Source of the DNA: Rhodothermales bacterium
Lineage (GTDB): Bacteria; Bacteroidota; Rhodothermia; Rhodothermales; VXPQ01
Reading direction: 5' to 3'
Assembly: GCA_951812345.1 (NCBI GenBank)
Contig: OX638295.1
Span: 1,374,759-1,438,758, forward strand
Length of the DNA stretch: 64,000 nt
Below are positions 55,421 to 63,582 of this stretch, piece after piece. Below the pieces are notes generated by a model. That model was not told where the DNA came from. It was given only the letters and a program-made list of their open reading frames with translations, and did not search any database. Every line of letters starts with the position of its first letter. Position 1 is the stretch's first letter. The translations under genes and the position numbers were made by a program.

Positions 55421-56806
55421 ATGTGGCACGAAAATATCACCGGCGCAATAGGCAAGACCCCTCTCGTACGACTTCGCAGGATTACGGCGGACTGTCCTTG
55501 TACGGTGCTGGTCAAGCTGGAATATTTCAATCCGGGCGGATCGGTTAAGGACCGCATCGGTGTGGCCATGATCGAAGACGCCGAGAAAAACGGCCTGTTG
55601 GGGCCGGGGGGCACTATCGTCGAAGGTACGAGCGGCAATACAGGCGCCGCGCTGGCAATGGCTGCCGTGACGCGTGGGTACCGGTGTATTTTTACGACCA
55701 CCGACAAACAGAGTCAGGAAAAACTGGATGTTTTGCGGGCGTTGGGCGCCGAGGTGATCGTATGTCCCACCAACGTAACTCCGGAGGATACAAGGTCCTA
55801 TTACTCCGTGGCGCAACGTCTTGCCGAAGAAATTCCCGGTGCGGTATACCTGAACCAGTACGACAACCCGGCAAATCAGGCGGCCCATTACGAAACGACC
55901 GGGCCCGAGATATGGGCGGGCACGGATGGGCGAATTACCCATTTTGCGGGAGGCGCGGGTACGGGCGGAACGCTTTCCGGCGTATCGCGCTATCTCAAAG
56001 AGCAGAACCCGGATGTGCAGATTATTGGCTTGGACCCTTACGGCTCCCTCTACCACGGGTACTTCCATACCGGGAAGGTCGATCCGGGCGACATTTATCC
56101 CTATCTGACGGAAGGGGTGGGCGAGGACCTGCTGGCTGCAAACATGGATTTCGATGTACTCGACGATTTTGTGCAGGTAACGGATCGGGAAGCGATGCGG
56201 ATGACGCGGCGGCTTGCTGCGGAAGAAGGCTTGTTTTGCGGGCAGTCTTCCGGTATGGCGCTTGCAGGAGCCCTGTCGTGGATGCAGGCGCACGCCGGGG
56301 AGCTTTCCAGCGACGATGTGTTCGTGTTGCTTCTACCCGATTCGGGATACCGGTATCTTTCGAAGACGTACAATGACAACTGGATGCGCAACCACGGTTT
56401 TCTGTCAAGCATGCCGGAAGTTACGGTGGACCGGGTTCTGAACGCTCGCAATGGCAACGAAGAACTGGCGTATGCCACGCCCGAAGACACCCTTGGCTCG
56501 GTAATCGGGGTCATGGCCGAGCGCGGCATCTCGCAGATGCCCGTGATGCTAAACGATGAACTTGTCGGAAGTCTTACCGAGAGCGTGATTATGGACCGCC
56601 TCATCAAAGACCCGGAAACGCGAGACCAGCCTGTGGAAGATATCATGGATGCGCCTTTTCCTGTGGTTCCGCGTTCTCTTGGCCTTGAGGATCTTTCCAT
56701 GTACCTTGAGCGAGGCGGCGGGGCCGTGCTTGTCGAAGCGGAACAGGGAGAAACGTACCGGATCATCACCAAAAGCGACCTGATCGGGGCTTTAGCCCCG
56801 TCATAA
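55421..56806 (+). CDS. Cystathionine beta-synthase
   Basis: 461 residues: a PLP fold-II catalytic domain (1-~330) plus a C-terminal CBS-domain pair (~335-461). The PLP Lys43 is in PGGSVKDRIG, the cofactor phosphate loop is GAGTGGTLSG, and SGNTGAALAM and the end of the enzyme domain (LPDSGYRYLSKTYNDNWMR) are typical of CBS. It makes cystathionine from serine and homocysteine; the CBS pair may sense a nucleotide. The last codons (DLIGALAPS) and stop belong to a 35-bp unit that is repeated three times in tandem. Confidence 0.93.
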   Translation: MWHENITGAIGKTPLVRLRRITADCPCTVLVKLEYFNPGGSVKDRIGVAMIEDAEKNGLLGPGGTIVEGTSGNTGAALAMAAVTRGYRCIFTTTDKQSQEKLDVLRALGAEVIVCPTNVTPEDTRSYYSVAQRLAEEIPGAVYLNQYDNPANQAAHYETTGPEIWAGTDGRITHFAGGAGTGGTLSGVSRYLKEQNPDVQIIGLDPYGSLYHGYFHTGKVDPGDIYPYLTEGVGEDLLAANMDFDVLDDFVQVTDREAMRMTRRLAAEEGLFCGQSSGMALAGALSWMQAHAGELSSDDVFVLLLPDSGYRYLSKTYNDNWMRNHGFLSSMPEVTVDRVLNARNGNEELAYATPEDTLGSVIGVMAERGISQMPVMLNDELVGSLTESVIMDRLIKDPETRDQPVEDIMDAPFPVVPRSLGLEDLSMYLERGGGAVLVEAEQGETYRIITKSDLIGALAPS

Positions 56807-56882
56807 AAACCAACCCGCTCGGGGCCTTGGCCCCGTCATAAAAAATAACCTGATCGGCGCCTTGGCGCCGTCATGAAGCACG
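56781..56882 (+). repeat. Tandem repeat of the CBS gene 3' end (three ~35-bp units)
   Basis: Units of the form CTGATCGGGGCTTTAGCCCC-GTCATAAAAA begin near 56781, 56813 and 56848. Each holds an inverted repeat (GGGGC-TTTA-GCCCC, GGGGCC-TT-GGCCCC, GGCGCC-TT-GGCGCC) with a following A/T stretch, and two of them still encode LIGALAPS-stop. They could act as weak terminators. A fourth, decayed unit is at 61783-61815. Confidence 0.85.
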
Positions 56883-56984
56883 ACCGGTGCTTTGTCCTCT
56901 GCATCGAGGCACTCGTAGAGCCTATCCATTGTTGCAGCACGCCGGTGGTCTTCCAAACCATCTATTAAATCGTGTAAATACAGG

Positions 56985-57986
56985 ATGAGATTACCGATTG
57001 TGTTGATTGGGGCCGGTCGCATTGGACGGATTCACGGCACAAATGCCAGTGCGGACAACCGCATCGAGTTGCGGTACATCGTGGACCCGGTCGCGGATGC
57101 AGCAGCCGGGTTGTCCGCCATGACCGGAGCTAAACCCGTATCTCTGGATGAGGCCCTTGACGACAAGGAGGTTGCGGGCGCAGTGATTGCCAGTGCCACG
57201 AAAACTCACGCAGACCTCATCGAACGTATTACCAGCCTTGGCGTCCCGATTTTTTGCGAGAAGCCTCTGGACCTTTCGACAAGCCGCGCCAGAGATTGCG
57301 TGGATGCGGTGACAAAGAAAAATATTCCTTTCGTAATCGGCTTTAACCGCCGCTATGACCCCGATTTTGCAAGACTTCATGCCCTGGCAAGAGACGGGGC
57401 GTTAGGCAATGTCGAGTCGGTCCAAATCGTCAGCCGGGATCCTTCTCCTCCATCGCTGGACTACATCCGGGCAAGCGGAGGCCTGTTTCGCGATATGGCC
57501 ATTCATGATTTCGATGTGGCGCGCTGGCTGTTGGGAGAAGAACCCGACGAAGTCAGCGCCAGTGGCAGCAGCATCGCGGATCCTGCGATCGGGGAAGCCG
57601 GGGACATCGATACCGCTTTGATCACGCTCCGAACCCCCAGCGGTCGCCTGTGCAGTATCAGTAACAGTCGACGTACATCGTATGGATACGACCAGCGTGT
57701 CGAGGTACACGGTTCCTTGCGCACCGCACGCGTTGAAAATCACCCGGAAACCTGGCTGCTCGTTTCCGGGGATGAGGGGAGAACCCGATCCGGGATCAAA
57801 CACTTCTTTCATGATCGTTATGCGGAAGCGTACCGTCTTGAAATGAGGCACTTTGTTTCCGTAATCATGGGCAGCGAGACGCCCCGGACAACCGTCCGGG
57901 ATGGTTTGCGGGCGCTGGAACTCGCCGATGCCGCGGCGCAGTCGCTGAAAGAAAAAAGAACGGTTCAAGTGCAGACAGCTCCATAA
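56985..57986 (+). CDS. iolG: Inositol 2-dehydrogenase (Gfo/Idh/MocA family)
   Basis: 333 residues. NAD-binding start IVLIGAGRIGRIHGTNASAD, catalytic EKPLDLSTSRARDC, FVIGFNRRYDPDFARLHALA and DMAIHDFDVARWLLGE with the conserved Asp/His pair, all typical of IolG. It oxidises myo-inositol to scyllo-inosose with NAD. First gene of the iolG-iolD-iolE-iolB run, which supports the assignment. Confidence 0.93.
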   Translation: MRLPIVLIGAGRIGRIHGTNASADNRIELRYIVDPVADAAAGLSAMTGAKPVSLDEALDDKEVAGAVIASATKTHADLIERITSLGVPIFCEKPLDLSTSRARDCVDAVTKKNIPFVIGFNRRYDPDFARLHALARDGALGNVESVQIVSRDPSPPSLDYIRASGGLFRDMAIHDFDVARWLLGEEPDEVSASGSSIADPAIGEAGDIDTALITLRTPSGRLCSISNSRRTSYGYDQRVEVHGSLRTARVENHPETWLLVSGDEGRTRSGIKHFFHDRYAEAYRLEMRHFVSVIMGSETPRTTVRDGLRALELADAAAQSLKEKRTVQVQTAP

Positions 57987-58061
57987 GAATTTTCGTACAT
58001 TAATTCACGCGCCGAGAAGCGCCTGAATATCGAGCATATAGAACCATCGGGAGATACATCT

Positions 58062-59900
58062 ATGCGGTTGACAATGTCACAGGCACTGGTGCGGTATCTT
58101 GCCAATCAGTACATCGACGACGATGGGGATATCCGCCCGTATTTTGCCGGAGTCTGGGCTATTTTCGGCCATGGCAATGTGGCGGCAATGGGCGAAGCTC
58201 TTTTCGCGAACAAGGATATCCTGCCGACTTACCGCGCCCACAACGAGCAGGGCATGGCCCTCGCCGCCATCGCTTACGCCAAGGCCCTGATGCGCCGGGG
58301 GGCTATGGCCTGCACGACGTCCATTGGGCCCGGCGCCACGAATCTGGTCACCGCTGCGGCGCTGGCTCACGCCAACCGCCTGCCGGTGCTTTTTTTGCCC
58401 GGGGATGTTTTCGCCAATCGTCGTCCGGATCCCGTACTGCAGCAAATCGAAAGTTTTAGCGACGGCACGGTGAGCGCGAACGACTGTTTTCGCCCCGTAT
58501 CCAGATACTTCGATCGGATCACGCGGCCCGAACAGATCATCACCGCCCTGCCCCGGGCGATGACCACCTTTATGAATGCATCTCTCTGTGGCCCCGTCAC
58601 GCTCGCGTTGTGCCAGGATGTGCAGGCGGAGGCCTATGATTATCCGGAAGCCTTTTTTGAAAAACGGATATGGAAGGTGCAGGCGCCTGACGCAGCGATG
58701 TCGGAAGTTCACGAGCTCGCACAGCGCGTGAGATCCGCGAAGCGCCCATTGATAATTTGTGGCGGGGGCGTGCTCTACAGCAAGGGAAGTGACGAATTAG
58801 CCTCTTTTATGGACGCGGTCGGTGTCCCATGCGCCGAAACGCAGGCCGGCAAAGGCGCATTGCATTGGGAAAATCCGCTCAATCTGGGCGCGATTGGCGT
58901 GACAGGATCGGCCGCGGCCAATGCAGTGGCGGCGGAAGCCGACCTGGTCATCGGCATCGGCACAAGGCTGCAGGACTTCACCACGGCGTCGAGATCCCTG
59001 TTCAGCAATCCGGATCGGGAACTGGTGCAGGTCAATGTGAATCCGATGGACGCCGGCAAACATGGCGCGACGCCGATTTTTTCCGATGCGAAGCGTTTGC
59101 TGTCAAGCCTTCAACTTGTCCTGAGCGGGTATGCCGTCGATGACGCCTGGCGGTCCCTGTCGATGAAGAGGGCCGACGAATGGCGGGCCGTGGTCCACCA
59201 GGCGCTTACTGATCCCGGCGATTCGCCATTTTCCTATGCGCAGGTTCTGGGCGCCATCGACAGGGTGGCAGACGAAAACTCAGTGGTGGTTTGCGCAGCG
59301 GGAAGTCTGCCCGGCGAGCTGCACAAATTATGGCGAACGTCGAGACCCGGCGGATATCATGTCGAGTATGCGTATTCCTGCATGGGGTATGAGATTGCGG
59401 GCGGCCTCGGTGCAAAACTGGCCCTGCCTGATCGCGAAATAATTGTCGTCGTCGGGGATGGCAGCTACATGATGATGAATTCCGAGTTGGCCACAGCAAT
59501 CATGATGGGCCAAAAGATCATCGTTGTCGTATTTGACAATCAGGGTTATGCCTGCATCGACAATCTGCAGCGCAGCGCCGGCTCGCCCGGCTTCAATAAT
59601 ATGTTTGAGGATACGGTGCACGAGGAGCTGCCGTCCATCGATTTTGTTGCTCATGCGCAAAGTATGGGCGCCGACGCCGTGTACGTCGATTCCATCGATG
59701 CACTTGGGTCTGCGTTGAAGGAGGCGCGGAAGTCTGAACGTTCGACGGTCATTACCGCGGCTATCGGACGTGCCGGAAGCGGCGATATCGGTGGCGCCTG
59801 GTGGGATGTGGCCGTTCCCGCCGTATCCGATCTGGAGACGGTTACGGATGCCCGCGCAGCCTACGACGCCGCGACAAAGAAACAGCGCGTGGATGGGTAG
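58062..59900 (+). CDS. iolD: 3D-(3,5/4)-trihydroxycyclohexane-1,2-dione hydrolase
   Basis: 612 residues, ThDP-dependent. Catalytic Glu in HNEQGMALAAIAYAK, the ISPGATN-like SIGPGATNLVTAAALAHANR, and the ThDP/Mg motif VVGDGSYMMMNSELATAIMM ending in FDNQGYACIDNLQ. It opens the ring of the diketo-inositol to 5-deoxy-glucuronate. Directly followed by iolE (4 bp). Confidence 0.95.
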   Translation: MRLTMSQALVRYLANQYIDDDGDIRPYFAGVWAIFGHGNVAAMGEALFANKDILPTYRAHNEQGMALAAIAYAKALMRRGAMACTTSIGPGATNLVTAAALAHANRLPVLFLPGDVFANRRPDPVLQQIESFSDGTVSANDCFRPVSRYFDRITRPEQIITALPRAMTTFMNASLCGPVTLALCQDVQAEAYDYPEAFFEKRIWKVQAPDAAMSEVHELAQRVRSAKRPLIICGGGVLYSKGSDELASFMDAVGVPCAETQAGKGALHWENPLNLGAIGVTGSAAANAVAAEADLVIGIGTRLQDFTTASRSLFSNPDRELVQVNVNPMDAGKHGATPIFSDAKRLLSSLQLVLSGYAVDDAWRSLSMKRADEWRAVVHQALTDPGDSPFSYAQVLGAIDRVADENSVVVCAAGSLPGELHKLWRTSRPGGYHVEYAYSCMGYEIAGGLGAKLALPDREIIVVVGDGSYMMMNSELATAIMMGQKIIVVVFDNQGYACIDNLQRSAGSPGFNNMFEDTVHEELPSIDFVAHAQSMGADAVYVDSIDALGSALKEARKSERSTVITAAIGRAGSGDIGGAWWDVAVPAVSDLETVTDARAAYDAATKKQRVDG

Positions 59901-59904
59901 CGGC

Positions 59905-60792
59905 ATGGAAATACGATTTGGCGTCAATCCCATTGCCTGGTCGAATGATGACTTGCCGGCGTTGGGCGGTGACACTCCCCTCGAGACCTGCCTTTCCGAT
60001 ACGATGGAACTCGGTTTCGATGGTATCGAGTTGGGCAATAAATTCCCGCGTAATGCGACCGAACTCCGGCCGATTCTCGACAAGTACGGACTTGCCCTGA
60101 TTGGCGGCTGGTATTCGGGCAACATCCTGCACAACGATGTCGATGCGGAAATCGCCAGCCTCCAGGATCACCTTGCGTTGCTGAAAGCCATGCATTGCGA
60201 TGTGTTTATCTATGCCGAATGCAGCAACACGATTCACGGCGACATCGGCAAAGGCATGCGGGAAAAGGCGGTCCTGAATGAAGCAACCTGGCCGCTTTTC
60301 GGACAGCGTTTAAGCGGGGTGGCGGACTATATCCAAAAGCAAGGATTCCGCTTTGCCTATCACCATCACACAGGCACGGTGGTTGAGACCGCGTCGGAAC
60401 TCCAGCGCTTTTTCGCCGAGACCTCGGATTCGGTTGGTATCGTTCTGGATACCGGTCACGCATACGTTGGCGGTATTGATCCGGTTGAAATAGCCCTTTC
60501 GTTCCCGCAACGGATAGCCCATGTGCATTGCAAGGACGTCCGCCCGGCGGTTCTGGCGGACATCCGTGCGAGGAATGCCAGCTTCCTGACCGGCGTGATC
60601 GAGGGGATGTTCACGGTTCCCGGGGACGGCGTGATTGCGTTCGACCCTGTGCTCGGCGCGTTGAAAGAAATTGGCTATCGAGGCTGGGTGGTGGTGGAGG
60701 CCGAGCAGGATCCCGCCGTAGCAGACCCAAGACAGTACGCCGAGTCCGGATTGTCCGCCCTGCGTGCATCAGTACGAACGGCATCTCAGTAA
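59905..60792 (+). CDS. iolE: Myo-inosose-2 dehydratase
   Basis: 295 residues from ATG 59905, 4 bp after iolD; ATG 59893 inside iolD is an alternative. TIM barrel with FGVNPIAWSNDDLPALGGDT, GFDGIELGNKFP, FRFAYHHHTGTVVET, LDTGHAYVGGID, IAHVHCKDVRP and the C-terminal WVVVEAEQDP, the metal-ligand set of IolE. It dehydrates scyllo-inosose to the diketone used by IolD. Confidence 0.95.
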   Translation: MEIRFGVNPIAWSNDDLPALGGDTPLETCLSDTMELGFDGIELGNKFPRNATELRPILDKYGLALIGGWYSGNILHNDVDAEIASLQDHLALLKAMHCDVFIYAECSNTIHGDIGKGMREKAVLNEATWPLFGQRLSGVADYIQKQGFRFAYHHHTGTVVETASELQRFFAETSDSVGIVLDTGHAYVGGIDPVEIALSFPQRIAHVHCKDVRPAVLADIRARNASFLTGVIEGMFTVPGDGVIAFDPVLGALKEIGYRGWVVVEAEQDPAVADPRQYAESGLSALRASVRTASQ

Positions 60793-60808
60793 CATGGAGC
60801 AAGCGATA

Positions 60809-61615
60809 ATGAGCAAGTTAGTCGTATCAACGGGTGAACCAAACGCGTCCGGACGGGTGCTGAGCGTCACCCCCGAATCTGCCGGTTGGGAATACATAGG
60901 ATTTGCGGTGTACCATTTGCGACCCGGGCAAAACCTGGAAATAGCCGCGAGCGACCGGGAAACCTGCATCGTGCTCTTGACTGGCAAGGCCACGGTCGTT
61001 GCGGGTGGAAAATCGTTCCCGGAGCTTGGCGGGCGCAATGACGTATTCGATGGCCCCCCCACAGCCGTGTACATTCCTGATAAGACCGCATTTTCGATCA
61101 CGCCCAATACCGATCTGGAGGTGGCGTTGTGCACGGCCCCCGGCGGCGGCGATTACGAACCGCGGCTGATCGCCCCGGGAGAACACCCTGTTGAGATTCG
61201 CGGGTCGGGAACGAATACGCGGCACGTGCAAGACATTCTCCCGGAGTCAGCGCCGGCGCATAGCCTGCTGGTGGTAGAAGTGATTACTCCCGCCGGACAC
61301 TGGTCCAGCTACCCGCCGCATAAACACGACGTGGACGCGCTGCCAGAGGAGTCCTTGCTTGAGGAGACGTATTACCACCGGCTCCGCCCGAAACAGGGAT
61401 TCGCATTTCAGCGTGTCTATACGGATGATCGCTCTCTTGACGAAACCGTCTCGGTATACGACGGCGACTGCGTGATGGTGCCCCGCGGTTACCATCCTGT
61501 CGGCGCTCCTCATGGGTACGATCTCTATTACCTTAATGTAATGGCCGGCCCCAAACGCACATGGGCTTTCAGAGACGATCCGGATCATACGTGGATTTCC
61601 GGGCGCGCTGTCTGA
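60809..61615 (+). CDS. iolB: 5-deoxy-glucuronate isomerase
   Basis: 268 residues from ATG 60809 (GGAG about 10 bp upstream). Two cupin halves; YPPHKHDVDALPEESLLEET is the metal-binding His/Glu motif, and VMVPRGYHPVGAPHGYDLYY holds further ligands. It converts 5-deoxy-glucuronate to 2-deoxy-5-keto-gluconate. The later pathway genes (iolC, iolJ, iolA) are not in this window. Confidence 0.95.
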   Translation: MSKLVVSTGEPNASGRVLSVTPESAGWEYIGFAVYHLRPGQNLEIAASDRETCIVLLTGKATVVAGGKSFPELGGRNDVFDGPPTAVYIPDKTAFSITPNTDLEVALCTAPGGGDYEPRLIAPGEHPVEIRGSGTNTRHVQDILPESAPAHSLLVVEVITPAGHWSSYPPHKHDVDALPEESLLEETYYHRLRPKQGFAFQRVYTDDRSLDETVSVYDGDCVMVPRGYHPVGAPHGYDLYYLNVMAGPKRTWAFRDDPDHTWISGRAV

Positions 61616-61639
61616 CTGAACCGAAAGGCGTGTGAGCAG

Positions 61640-61815
61640 CCAGCGGAAGGTATTATGGATGTATCTTTTGCTGCGTTTCCGCGTACACTTGGCCTTGCGC
61701 ATCTTTCCATGTACCTTGAGGGGGTGGCGGGACCGTGCTTGTCCAGGCGGAACCGGGAGAAACGTATGCGATCAATCCCGAAAACAGCCTGATCGGCGCC
61801 CTGCGCTGTCATAAA
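61640..61815 (+). pseudogene. Decayed second copy of the CBS gene 3' end
   Basis: About 175 bp that align with 56636-56812. Shared blocks include CTTGGCCTTG, ATCTTTCCATGTACCTTGAG, CCGTGCTTGTC, CGGGAGAAACGTA against AGGGAGAAACGTA, and CTGATCGG then GTCATAAAAA. A 2-bp gap after CTTGAG breaks the frame, so no protein is made. It sits directly after iolB, so the inositol operon is flanked by this fragment and the real gene end. Confidence 0.85.
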
Positions 61816-61883
61816 AAACGATCCCCTGATAGCATCGGGGTCATACACGACATAAATGCATCGGTATGCATCGGAGGTTTGCA

Positions 61884-62204
61884 ATGAAGGACGCAGATAA
61901 CCAGAAGTCAGATAATCAACTCAACATAGAGCTGGACGAAAAAACGGCGGAGGGCGTCTATGCCAACCTTGTGATGATTTCTCACTCTCCCGAAGAATTC
62001 ATTCTGGATTTTATCCGGGTGATGCCAGGCGTTCCGACGGCGCGCGTAAAGAACCGGGTCATCGTAACCCCGCATCATGCACGCAGATTCCTGCGGGCGT
62101 TGCACGACAATATCGAGAAATACGAGGCGATACACGGCGAAATCGAGGAGCGGGAGCAGCCCGGACAGGCTATCCGGTTCGGCGGCATGGCCGGACAGGC
62201 GTAG
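61884..62204 (+). CDS. DUF3467 domain-containing protein
   Basis: 106 residues from ATG 61884; an upstream ATG at 61866 is possible. The core NIELDEKTAEGVYANLVMIS and HSPEEFILDFIRVMPGVPTA with VKNRVIVTPHHARRFLRALH matches DUF3467, a small family widespread in Bacteroidota and relatives. Cellular role unknown. Its tail is 10 bp from the convergent LptF/LptG-type gene. Confidence 0.9.
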   Translation: MKDADNQKSDNQLNIELDEKTAEGVYANLVMISHSPEEFILDFIRVMPGVPTARVKNRVIVTPHHARRFLRALHDNIEKYEAIHGEIEEREQPGQAIRFGGMAGQA

Positions 62205-62214
62205 TACAGGCAGT

Positions 62215-63297
62215 CTATTTCCGCACCCGCGCCAGCAGGAAAACGGCCGCAGCGAAGAACAATGCGTGCGGCAGCCATACTGCTACGGAAGGGGGTAGTA
62301 CACCCGTATATCCCAATGGCTCGGTGAGCTTCTGCACGGTAAGGTACAGGAAGGCGACAAAGAGTCCGATACCAATCTGCATGGCTTGCCCACCTCGCCG
62401 CCGGGTTGCCGCGAGCGGCATGCCGATCAGGACGAGAATCAGGTTAGCAAAGGGCCAGGCGAATTTGGCGTAGTATCCGACTTTCGTACGTCCGAGCCCA
62501 CTGGCCCCGGAACGCTCGATGTCCCGAATGTATCTTGCAGCGGCGGGGATCGTCATGGATTCCACGTCACGCTCGGTGCGAGCGAGGTCGCGCGGGAGGA
62601 TTGTCAGGGCGGTGTCGATCCGGGTCAGCACCTGTCGTGTCTCGACGCCATTCGAAAAGGTGCGCACGACCGGTTGATAAATCTGCCAGATCGACAGGGA
62701 ATCGACCCAACTCATGCGCACCCCGTCCACGCGCTGTACAAGACGGTTCGCTTCATTGAAATGCTGCAAGGAGATGCGATGAGCGGTCTCGTTGTGGCGA
62801 TCGTAATATCCCAGGGAGATGTACGACCCCAGGCTATGTTGCCGGTGGATGTTGTTCGTTTCTATGACCCGGGGAGCGTCTTTCAGGAAGCGCAGCTCGA
62901 ATTCGAGCACCGTGCGGTTGGTTTCGGGCACGATCCAGCCGTTGAACCAGAACATGCACGCGGTAACGGCAAGGCCCGTTGCGAGATAGGGGACCAGGAG
63001 TCGGTAGAGCGAAACCCCGCTGGTCTGAAGAGCGGAGAGTTGCAGGCTTTGGGACAGACGCCCGGTCAGATACACGCACGCCAGAAAAAGCGCCAGGGGC
63101 GCCGTAAGTCTGGCGATTTCCGGGATGTAATTGGGATAATAAACCAGAAAAACCTCGCGCATCGTAGCGCCGCGGTCCAGGAAATCGTCAATAAATTCGA
63201 CGTAATGCAGGACAATGAAAAACACGATCAGCACTGCGACGAGCGCTGCAAAGCCGCTCAGAAGCCGGAAAATAATATGACGGTCGAATCGGTTCAC
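62215..63297 (-). CDS. LptF/LptG-family (YjgP/YjgQ) permease
   Basis: About 360 residues from GTG 63297 (VNRFDRHIIFRLLSGF), which is where LptF/G proteins begin. The open frame runs on to 63381, but those 28 codons come from a dispersed repeat. Six membrane helices, three at each end (IVLHYVEFIDDFLDRGATMR; VYYPNYIPEIARLTAPLALF; the last from FAWPFANLILVLIGMPLAAT), around a periplasmic beta-jellyroll. It is part of the ABC transporter that pulls LPS to the outer membrane. Confidence 0.92.
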   Translation of the reverse strand: MNRFDRHIIFRLLSGFAALVAVLIVFFIVLHYVEFIDDFLDRGATMREVFLVYYPNYIPEIARLTAPLALFLACVYLTGRLSQSLQLSALQTSGVSLYRLLVPYLATGLAVTACMFWFNGWIVPETNRTVLEFELRFLKDAPRVIETNNIHRQHSLGSYISLGYYDRHNETAHRISLQHFNEANRLVQRVDGVRMSWVDSLSIWQIYQPVVRTFSNGVETRQVLTRIDTALTILPRDLARTERDVESMTIPAAARYIRDIERSGASGLGRTKVGYYAKFAWPFANLILVLIGMPLAATRRRGGQAMQIGIGLFVAFLYLTVQKLTEPLGYTGVLPPSVAVWLPHALFFAAAVFLLARVRK

Positions 63298-63347
63298 CGG
63301 TACTTTGCAGGGGCGGGATGGATTCTTCGAACGTGTGCCGTACCTTG

Positions 63348-63376
63348 GGATACTCTGATCGAAACCACTTCGCCGT
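63348..63376 (-). repeat. Dispersed repeat, copy G1 (end only)
   Basis: GGATACTCTGATCGAAACCA followed by CTTCGCCGT, similar to the reverse complement of the right end of copy C (GGATACTCTGATCAAAACCG, CTTCGC). It lies 18 bp before the complete copy G2 and reaches into the spurious N-terminus of the LptF/G frame. Confidence 0.65.
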
Positions 63377-63394
63377 TCCACGCTGCGTATTTTA

Positions 63395-63558
63395 GGATGC
63401 TCTGATCAAGTCCACTTCGATCAGCGCTTCACTTTCACGCGTAAAGGACGATATGCTTGCATCGTTGAGATCAGCGAAAAACACGGCGGATTCGGGTTGT
63501 CTCGGCCATGAAGCGCCCTTCGGGAGGCTGAATCTTTGCGGACTTAATCAGAGCATCC
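63395..63558 (-). repeat. Dispersed repeat, copy G2 (164 bp, complete long form)
   Basis: Both tips are present: GGATGCTCTGATCAAGTCCA at the left and, on the other strand, GGATGCTCTGATTAAGTCCG at the right (19 of 21 bases equal). The inside aligns with copy C. It ends 24 bp before the sucC ATG, so the sucC promoter region abuts or includes the element. Confidence 0.85.
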
Positions 63559-63582
63559 TTTAATTTAAGGTATATACACACC

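Noticed and set aside
63298-63381. N-terminal extension of the LptF/LptG frame
   Set aside because: The 28 extra codons come largely from a dispersed repeat end; family members start at the RFDRHI segment.
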